Positions 44,682 to 50,744 of a stretch of DNA of 50,744 nt are shown piece by piece (position 1 is the first letter of the stretch; the number at the start of each line of letters is the position of its first letter). The stretch comes from Gemmatimonadota bacterium (GTDB lineage Bacteria; JAAXHH01): contig JAPPBT010000014.1 in assembly GCA_026702745.1 (NCBI GenBank), forward strand, positions 1-50,744, in the 5' to 3' direction. A program made the translations under genes and the position numbers. The notes beneath the pieces were generated by a model. The model was not told the origin of the DNA, did no database searches, and worked only from the letters and a program-made list of their open reading frames with translations.

Positions 44682-47600
44682 GCCTCTACCACCTCCTGGG
44701 ACACCGGTTGCCCGGCGGTTCTTGTAAACAGCCCGTACACGCTTGCCATAGCCGTTTCTATCGTCATGTAGATGAGCGGCACCAGGACCAGCGTCACCAT
44801 CGTTCCGGCGATCAGGCCGCCGATCACGGTGATGGCCATGGGCGCGCGTAACTCGGCGCCTTCACCGACGCCGATGGCCATCGGCAGCAGGCCGAGGACC
44901 GTGGTGGCCGTCGTCATCATAATGGGCCAGAGGCGCGTCTGCGCCGCCTCGACGATGGCCTCCTGCAGTTCCGTGCCCCTCCGTCGCAGCTGGTTGATAT
45001 AGTCCACCAGTACGATGGCGTTGTTCACCACGATCCCGGTGAGCATGATCACCCCGATCAATACGACGACGCTGATCGTCTGTCCCGTGAGCACCAGCGT
45101 CGCGACGACGCCGATGATCGAGAAGGGGAAAGTGAACATGATCACGAAGGGATGGAGCAGCGATTCGAACTGGGACGCCATGACCAGGTAGACGAGAAAG
45201 ATCGAGAGCAGAATGGCGAACTGCAGGCTTGCGAACGCCACCTGCATTTCCTCGTTCTGCCCCTTGATGCCCACCACGAAATCGATGGGCAGCATGAAGC
45301 CGTCTATGATCCCCTGGATGTCTTCGGCCGCGTCACCGAGCGAACGGCCCGTAAGACCCGCGGATACGATGGCCACCCGCTGCTGGTTGACCCGCCGGAT
45401 CTCGCTCGGGCCCTGGGCGACGCGGACTTCCGCCACGGCCGCCAGCGGCACGGGCACCGTGCCCTCCGGGTTCACCACCAGCCGCCGTATGGCGTCCAGG
45501 CTGAGCCGGGTCTCGTCCTCCGCCCACACGCGGATGTCGATCTTTCGGTCTCGGCGGGTGAGCTCCGTGGCCACGTTGCCCTGGACCTTGTTCTGCACGA
45601 TCTGCGTGACCGTGCCCAGGTTGAGTCCCAGGTTGGCGAGCTTCCGGCGGTCGAAGAGGATCTGCACTTCCGGATTCCCGCCCTCCATGCTGGCTTTCAC
45701 GTCGGTCAGGCCGGGTACCGTGGACATCTCCGCCGCGAGTTCCTCGGAAACTTCCGTGAGCCGGGTCAGGTTGTACCCGCTGACTTCCACTTCCACCGGG
45801 TTCTTGAAGCTGAAGAGCGCGGGACGGGCGAACTCGGGCGCTTCGATGCCCGGAATGGGCGAAAAGCTGTCCCGCAGGCGGTTCATGACGTCCTCTTCCG
45901 CCGCGCCGCGAAGGCCCGGTTCCAGCCGGATGTGCAACTGCCCGATGTTCTCCCGCTCCTCGCCCGCGTTGCCGCCGGACTGGCCCATGGTTCCCGCCAG
46001 TACGTACACCGTGCTTACTTCAGGGTAGTCCCGGGCAATCTCCGACATGTGATTCAATGCGTCCTCGGTAGCGGGCAGCGGCGTGCCCACGGGCAGCTTC
46101 ACGTTGACGAAGAACTCGCCCTGGCTCATCTGGGGGATCAGCTCGATGCCGATCGTGGGGACGACATAGAGGGAACCGGCCAGCAGGGCGGTCCCGGCGA
46201 ACAGCGTAAGCACGCGGTTGGCCAGGGCCCAGCGGAGGAAGGGCGGGTAGGCCCGGCGGATGATCGGGAAGATCCGGTCGAACACCCAGCCCGCGGGCCA
46301 GAGCGCGACGCGCACCAGTCCCCAGACCGAAAAGAGCACCCACCTGACGAGGTAGAATACGCCGGTTACGACGTAGCCCAGTCCGCGGGAGAATACGTTC
46401 CAGACGGTCCCGATCACGGACCGGACCTTGCCCATCGCCGTGGTCGGATCCTGTGCGGACGGGTCGTCCCCGCCGACCGGGAGCACTTCCCGGTCGCGAT
46501 GCAGGATCGACGATATGACCGGGATCAGGGTGACGGCCACCAGGGTGGCCACGATGAGCGAGAAGGTGACGGCCAGCGCCAGGTCCCGGAACAGCTGTCC
46601 GGCGATGCCTTCCACGAAGACGATGGGCACGAACACGCACACCGTGGTCAGCGTCGCGGCCACGACGGCCTGTCCTACCTCGGACGCGCCGAGGCGCACC
46701 CGTTCCGCGACGGGCTGGTCGCCCCCTCGCCTCCGGTGCCGGTCGATGCCTTCCAGGACCACGATGGAGTTGTCCACCAGCATCCCGACCCCCAGGGCCA
46801 GGCCGCCGAGGGACATGATGTTCAGCGAGACGTCGAAGGCGTAGAGGAAGAAAAAGGTGGTGACCACCGAAATGGGGATGGACACGCCGATAATGAGACT
46901 GCTCGAACTGCGCAGGAACAGGTACAGGACCAGGATGGCCAGTATGCCGCCGTACATGGCCGTCTTGAGCACCTCGTCCACCGACTGCTGGATGAAGATC
47001 GACTGGTCGAAGACGACCTCCAGGTTCACCCCGGAGGTGAGTCCCGTCACGGTTTCCCGCACCGAATCCAGCCGGTCCTTGACCACGCGACCCACCTGGA
47101 TGGTATTGGTCCCGGCTTCCTTGTAGATGGCGATCTCGATGCTCTCCCGGCCGTTGATGCGGGCGGAAAGCTTGCGTTCCTTGTGACTCTTCGTAACCGA
47201 GGCGACGTCGGAAAGCAGGATGGGCACGGTGTTGACCTGCCCGACGATGATGTCGCCGATCTCGTCCACGGCCTGGAACTCGTTCAGGATGCGCACCAGG
47301 TATTCCGTCTCGCCGTCCTTGATGGTGCCGCCCGCGAGATTGACGTTCTCCTGTTCGAGCCGGGTGGCCACCTGGGTGATGGGTATGCCGAGGCTGGCCA
47401 GCCTGGACTCGTCCAGCTCCACGTGGATTTCCTCTTCCAGGCCGCCGCTGATCTTGACGGCGGCGACGCCTTCGAGGGCTTCCAGCTCACGCTTGATCTC
47501 CTCTTCCGCCATGATCCGCAGGGCCGTGAGGCTCTCGTTGCCGGATAGGGCGATGCGCAGGATGGGGTCGAGGCTCGGGTCGAACCGGAGCAGGATGGGT

Positions 47601-47968
47601 TTCTCCGCCGCCTGGGGCAGGTTGAGCAGGTCGATCTTCTCCCGCACGTTCAGGCTGGCGAAATCCATGTTGGTGCCCCACTCGAACTCCAAAATGACGT
47701 CGGACCGCTCGGGGCGGGAAACGGAGCTGACGCGCACCACGCCGGTCACCACGCCCACCGCTTCCTCGATGGGCTCGGAGATGAGGTTCTCGATCTCGTT
47801 CGGCGCGGCGCCGACGTACTCGGTGCGTACCGTCAGGGTCGGGTACGTGATGTCCGGGAGCAGATTGATGGGCAGCCGCGAGAAGGCAATGGTGCCGAAG
47901 AGCAGCATCGCCGTCATCAGCATGATGATCGTTACGGGCCTGCCGATGGAGAAACCGATGATTTTCAT
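44678..47968 (-). CDS. RND family efflux transporter with an extra central hydrophobic segment
   Basis: A 1096-residue RND transporter. Typical motifs are GRPVTIIMLMTAML, LGVGMLVDNSIVVLEGIDRH (proton-relay helix) and IVVNNAIVLVDYINQLRRRG. Between transmembrane helices 6 and 7 it carries an insertion of about 80 residues (roughly 505-585) with a hydrophobic stretch (VVTGVFYLVRWVLFSVWGLV) absent from its partner, possibly an added membrane hairpin or amphipathic helix. It lies 139 bases downstream of the fusion-protein gene and overlaps the second RND gene by four bases, so the two are co-produced. Confidence 0.93.
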   Translation of the reverse strand: MKIIGFSIGRPVTIIMLMTAMLLFGTIAFSRLPINLLPDITYPTLTVRTEYVGAAPNEIENLISEPIEEAVGVVTGVVRVSSVSRPERSDVILEFEWGTNMDFASLNVREKIDLLNLPQAAEKPILLRFDPSLDPILRIALSGNESLTALRIMAEEEIKRELEALEGVAAVKISGGLEEEIHVELDESRLASLGIPITQVATRLEQENVNLAGGTIKDGETEYLVRILNEFQAVDEIGDIIVGQVNTVPILLSDVASVTKSHKERKLSARINGRESIEIAIYKEAGTNTIQVGRVVKDRLDSVRETVTGLTSGVNLEVVFDQSIFIQQSVDEVLKTAMYGGILAILVLYLFLRSSSSLIIGVSIPISVVTTFFFLYAFDVSLNIMSLGGLALGVGMLVDNSIVVLEGIDRHRRRGGDQPVAERVRLGASEVGQAVVAATLTTVCVFVPIVFVEGIAGQLFRDLALAVTFSLIVATLVAVTLIPVISSILHRDREVLPVGGDDPSAQDPTTAMGKVRSVIGTVWNVFSRGLGYVVTGVFYLVRWVLFSVWGLVRVALWPAGWVFDRIFPIIRRAYPPFLRWALANRVLTLFAGTALLAGSLYVVPTIGIELIPQMSQGEFFVNVKLPVGTPLPATEDALNHMSEIARDYPEVSTVYVLAGTMGQSGGNAGEERENIGQLHIRLEPGLRGAAEEDVMNRLRDSFSPIPGIEAPEFARPALFSFKNPVEVEVSGYNLTRLTEVSEELAAEMSTVPGLTDVKASMEGGNPEVQILFDRRKLANLGLNLGTVTQIVQNKVQGNVATELTRRDRKIDIRVWAEDETRLSLDAIRRLVVNPEGTVPVPLAAVAEVRVAQGPSEIRRVNQQRVAIVSAGLTGRSLGDAAEDIQGIIDGFMLPIDFVVGIKGQNEEMQVAFASLQFAILLSIFLVYLVMASQFESLLHPFVIMFTFPFSIIGVVATLVLTGQTISVVVLIGVIMLTGIVVNNAIVLVDYINQLRRRGTELQEAIVEAAQTRLWPIMMTTATTVLGLLPMAIGVGEGAELRAPMAITVIGGLIAGTMVTLVLVPLIYMTIETAMASVYGLFTRTAGQPVSQEVVEA

Positions 47969-48084
47969 GAATGGATTACCGTGTTACTTTCCCGAAATGT
48001 GAATTGGTACGCGTTGATTTTCGGTATGACGTAAAGCGTCTTCCGTGAAACGTCGCCAGGCCACTGCGACGAGCCCCCTCGGCG

Positions 48085-48120
48085 CTACCGCGGCGGGCGC
48101 CTCCGCACTACCGCGGCGGG
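48085..48120. repeat. 13-bp direct duplication at the fusion-protein 3' end
   Basis: The CTACCGCGGCGGG that holds the stop codon and last residues of the fusion protein (48108-48120) recurs at 48085-48097. A looser similarity continues for about 23 bases per unit. It is like the terminal duplication seen after the solute-binding gene at 8535. Confidence 0.6.
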
Positions 48121-49604
48121 CCCCCTCCGCGCTGCGCACGCATCTGGCGCATTTGCTGGATCAGGAAAGTCCGCTGCCTTTCCTCGTCCTCCGCGAAGCT
48201 CGGGTCTTCTTCCACCTGCTTGTCATAGGCCGCCTTGATGTCCGGGTTCTGGAACATCCGCTCCTTCATCTGATCAAGGTCCATGGCCATCATGCGTCCG
48301 CCCATGCCTCCTTGCCGGCCGCCGCCTTCTGTCGCCGATTGCGCGGCGGGCGTCTGGGTCGCTTCATCGGCCGAACGGCCCATATCCGTCGGTCGGTCGC
48401 CGGTTCCTTCCTGCGCCGCCGGTCGGCCACCTGTTCCGCCGTTCGAACCTTCGGGCCGGCCGCCCATGCCCGCCGGTCCACCGCCCATGCCTTCCGCGGC
48501 GGGCGGAATCTGTCCCGCGATTCGGACGGGCGCGCCGTTTCGGAGTCCCTCCTGGCCCACGGTGATGATGGAGTCGCCGTCGGACAGACCCGAAAGCACC
48601 TCCACGTAATCCCCTTCCGAGATACCGATTTCAAGGAGCCGCTTTTCGGCCGTGCCGTCCTGGAACAGAAAGGCGTAGGATCCCTCGGCCTCGGCCACCA
48701 GGGCCTTCTTCTCGACCTGCAGTACGTTCTCCTGTATCGCGATCACCAGGTTCACCGTGGTGAACATGCCCGGTCTCAGCGTGCCCATCCGATCCCGGAT
48801 TTCCACCGTGACCTTGACCGTGCCGCTCTCGGGATCCACGATGGGACTGATCAGGGAGACCCGGCCCGTGTGAGTCTGGTCCGACCCTTCCACGTTGATG
48901 CGCACCGACTGTCCCGGCCGGACCTGTCCGATGTCCTTCTCGGGCACGTAAATACGGGCGAGCAGTGGATCGAGGTCCGCCGTACGGAATACCACGTCAT
49001 TCGCGTTCACCAGGTTGCCCACCTCCATCAGCCGCTCCGTGACGATGCCGGAGAATGGACTGCGGATCGTGGCGTACTCCAGTTGAAGTTTCGCCGACTC
49101 GTACTGGGTTGCGGCAGCCTCGTACTGGAACTTGGTCTGTTCGAATTCCTGGCTGCTGAGCAGCTCCTGCTCCACCAGTTCCTGTGACCGATTGTAGTTC
49201 GATTCCAGGCTGTTCATGTTCACTTCCCGCTCCCTGAGCGTCAGTTCCAGGGCGTCGGTGTCGAGCTGGGCCAGCGGCTGCCCCTCGGTCACGCGGTCTC
49301 CCTCCTCGACCAGGATGGTCTCTACAAGCCCCTGCGTGCGCGAGACCACGTCCACGTGCCGCTCCGCCTCGAGCGACGTGTAGGTCAGCAGCGTCGCGGC
49401 GATGTTGCCGCGGCCCACGGTCTTCACCTCGACCGGTATGGATGCGCCGGTGCGCGCCATGGCGCCCATGCCGGGCCGGCCGCCGCGCTGACTCTGCGCC
49501 GCGTCTTCCGACTCCTCTTCACCGCCGCCGCAGGCGAGGGCGCCTGCCATCACCAGTACAACCGGCCAGTACGCCAGTTTACTTATCCCAAGCCGCTTGA
49601 ACAT
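48108..49604 (-). CDS. RND membrane-fusion (HlyD-type) lipoprotein with Gly/Met-rich tail
   Basis: A 498-residue periplasmic adaptor. The lipoprotein signal ends ALAC (Cys25). A lipoyl-like half (VVSRTQGLVETILVEEGDRV) and an alpha-hairpin (about 110-170) come next. The second lipoyl half is ATIRSPFSGIVTERLMEVG, and a beta-barrel domain (about 210-300) follows. The last about 130 residues are unusual: a Gly/Met/Arg-rich linker (MGGGPAGMGGRPEG, GGRMMAMDLDQ), then a charged helix (QMKERMFQ...IQQMRQMRAQR). It links the RND pumps to an outer-membrane channel. First of the three pump genes in transcription order. Confidence 0.92.
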   Translation of the reverse strand: MFKRLGISKLAYWPVVLVMAGALACGGGEEESEDAAQSQRGGRPGMGAMARTGASIPVEVKTVGRGNIAATLLTYTSLEAERHVDVVSRTQGLVETILVEEGDRVTEGQPLAQLDTDALELTLREREVNMNSLESNYNRSQELVEQELLSSQEFEQTKFQYEAAATQYESAKLQLEYATIRSPFSGIVTERLMEVGNLVNANDVVFRTADLDPLLARIYVPEKDIGQVRPGQSVRINVEGSDQTHTGRVSLISPIVDPESGTVKVTVEIRDRMGTLRPGMFTTVNLVIAIQENVLQVEKKALVAEAEGSYAFLFQDGTAEKRLLEIGISEGDYVEVLSGLSDGDSIITVGQEGLRNGAPVRIAGQIPPAAEGMGGGPAGMGGRPEGSNGGTGGRPAAQEGTGDRPTDMGRSADEATQTPAAQSATEGGGRQGGMGGRMMAMDLDQMKERMFQNPDIKAAYDKQVEEDPSFAEDEERQRTFLIQQMRQMRAQRGGGPPR

Positions 49605-49723
49605 GAACCACTCCTCCGATGGTAAGAACCTTGCAATCCGGTTTCAAAATCTTCACTGGCTGACCCGCGGGCTATTGCCGGACGCCCTGCAGGTTTTCCC
49701 GGGCGTTCCCGCGGCCAGCCCTG

Positions 49724-50182
49724 TTACCTTCGACGGTATCCGCTTCGGAACCGTTCCTTGATCATCGTAAAAAACTCCGTCTGCTGTTCCGGGGTCAGCA
49801 CTTCTTTGTGTGCCACGATATAGTCGAAGACGATGGCTTCCCGCTCCGCCTGGAGCGAATCCATCTGCGCCTTGACCCGGTCGACCTCCCCGCGGTCGGC
49901 ATCCGGTGCCATGAGCAGATCGTACAACTGGTTCCGTTTTTCACGGTAACCATCCCGATAGGGCGTCAGGCGATCTCCGAGCTCGGTCCGCATCTGCCTG
50001 ACCTGCTCCACCTGGGCTTCGGTGAGGCCGAGTCTTTCGGTGATGGACATCCTTGCCTCGCGCCGGTCCTCCCTGCTGCGGCGCTCGTCGTCACCCCAGC
50101 GGTGGTATGCGCGCGTCGCCAGCGAAGCCAGGTTGATGACCGTCAGCAGGACCACGCCCCATATGATCAGCTTCTTCTTCAT
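49724..50182 (-). CDS. Periplasmic LTxxQ (Spy/CpxP/CnrX-like) stress or metal sensor protein
   Basis: A 152-residue protein from ATG 50182, with an N-terminal hydrophobic anchor (about 4-22). The helical periplasmic part carries two LTxxQ-type motifs (GLTEAQVEQV and VLTPEQQTEFF), the signature of Spy/CpxP chaperones and of CnrX-like metal sensors. An Arg/Asp/Glu-rich stretch follows the anchor. It starts 16 bases after the anti-sigma-like gene and precedes the efflux genes, so it probably co-regulates the pump or acts as periplasmic chaperone. The ligand is not evident, as no dense His/Met cluster is seen. Confidence 0.82.
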   Translation of the reverse strand: MKKKLIIWGVVLLTVINLASLATRAYHRWGDDERRSREDRREARMSITERLGLTEAQVEQVRQMRTELGDRLTPYRDGYREKRNQLYDLLMAPDADRGEVDRVKAQMDSLQAEREAIVFDYIVAHKEVLTPEQQTEFFTMIKERFRSGYRRR

Positions 50183-50198
50183 CTGCCCGAATCTATCC

Positions 50199-50684
50199 TC
50201 AATCGTCCGCGGTTTCGACCCAGTCCAACAGCAGGAATTCCTGTTCCACCGGCTCGGACGAGATTTCCTGCAGGTCATTGGCGAAGGAGTAAGCCACTAC
50301 GCCGGTTTGCACGGGTAATGGTTCGATCCCCGCCGTATCTCCGTTGGTGCCGCTGCCGAGATAGGCCCCGATCAGGATGCCCGCGACCAGCGTAACGGCC
50401 ATCAGTGCCGGCCGGGCGAGCCATGCGAGCCCTGTTCCCACCGTCGATCCGGTTTCGACGTGGTCCTCGCCCCGGAGCGCCGCTTCGAAACGCGTGCGCA
50501 GCCGCAGGGTGGGCCCGGTCACTTTCAGCAGGTCGTCCGAATGCCAGGCCTTCCGCAGCGCGTCGACCCGCTCGAGGTATTGCGGGTGGGTACGCAGGTA
50601 TTCGTCGCACCGGGCCTTTTCGTCCGGCGGAAGATCTCCGTCAATATACCGAATGATCCGGTCTTCGAGGTACCGATGATTCAT
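50199..50684 (-). CDS. Anti-sigma-factor-like membrane protein
   Basis: A 161-residue protein. Its N-terminus (RIIRYIDGDLPPDEKARCDEY, about 9-29) follows the pattern of anti-sigma domains (YLDGELP..E), but the zinc-binding His/Cys set is incomplete. A transmembrane helix lies at about 93-110 (ALMAVTLVAGILIGAYLG). The periplasmic tail is about 50 residues and ends acidic. Its start overlaps, as ATGA, a reading frame entering from the right edge. It probably sequesters an ECF sigma factor encoded there and responds to envelope stress. Confidence 0.72.
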   Translation of the reverse strand: MNHRYLEDRIIRYIDGDLPPDEKARCDEYLRTHPQYLERVDALRKAWHSDDLLKVTGPTLRLRTRFEAALRGEDHVETGSTVGTGLAWLARPALMAVTLVAGILIGAYLGSGTNGDTAGIEPLPVQTGVVAYSFANDLQEISSEPVEQEFLLLDWVETADD

Positions 50685-50744
50685 GATGTTCGCCCGCTGG
50701 TTCGTTCTGAGCGACTCGCCGCCCGAGCGCGACGTGGAATGGAC
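50681..50744 (-). CDS. Possible C-terminus of an upstream gene (sigma factor?), cut by window edge
   Basis: One minus-strand frame from the edge ends at TGA overlapping the ATG of the anti-sigma-like gene, giving about 20 Arg/Ser-rich residues. ATGA coupling and gene order would fit an ECF sigma gene, but too little sequence is present to identify it. Another frame is also open here. Confidence 0.3.
   Translation of the reverse strand, partial: SIPRRARAASRSERTSGRTS

Noticed and set aside
45152-47548. 798-codon plus-strand frame opposite the RND gene
   Set aside because: Antisense shadow, His/Asp/Arg/Gly-rich as expected from reading codon-biased DNA backwards.

Overview
The window reads as a GC-rich chromosomal segment of an uncultured bacterium carrying an AT-richer defence island. 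The organism is an inference: two phytanoyl-CoA dioxygenase-family proteins, a sulfatase, secreted Sel1 and VCBS/FG-GAP repeat proteins, a DUF3500 protein and paired RND pumps together recall Latescibacterota, Poribacteria and related marine or soil lineages. Nothing here fixes the taxon. I recognised no rRNA, tRNA or CRISPR array.

Layout. 1-10.8 kb is accessory/catabolic: a truncated APH-family kinase, a relic of a sulfatase 5' end, a DUF3500 protein, two long secreted Sel1-repeat proteins, an intact sulfatase, a PhyH dioxygenase and two tandem solute-binding proteins. 10.8-23.8 kb is the AT-richer island. It holds a plus-strand run of five tightly packed genes (m4C-type DNA methyltransferase, BglII-like protein, ParB-like protein, SNF2 helicase, DUF3883 nuclease), a decayed IS256-family element, a minus-strand SIR2-HerA pair and a GmrSD-like DUF262 restriction protein. 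A DUF4143 ATPase with normal base composition marks the right edge. The five-gene run is the best candidate for an undescribed system.

25-37 kb looks like core genome: a second PhyH enzyme, three tandem small membrane/coiled-coil paralogues, then a minus-strand operon degP-like protease, psd, pssA, DUF4321, VCBS protein, gatA, gatB. A near-consensus sigma-70 promoter (35472-35500) lies ahead of that operon. Facing it is glnA, with its adenylylation tyrosine, followed by a half-length GlnE carrying only the adenylyl-removing half. A 46-bp tandem repeat sits between the two directions.

39-50.7 kb holds an ECF sigma factor fused to a long ankyrin domain, and a minus-strand envelope set: anti-sigma-like membrane protein, LTxxQ periplasmic protein, membrane-fusion lipoprotein and two overlapping RND transporters. 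The likely logic is a sigma/anti-sigma pair sensing envelope stress and driving export; the outer-membrane channel is not in the window.
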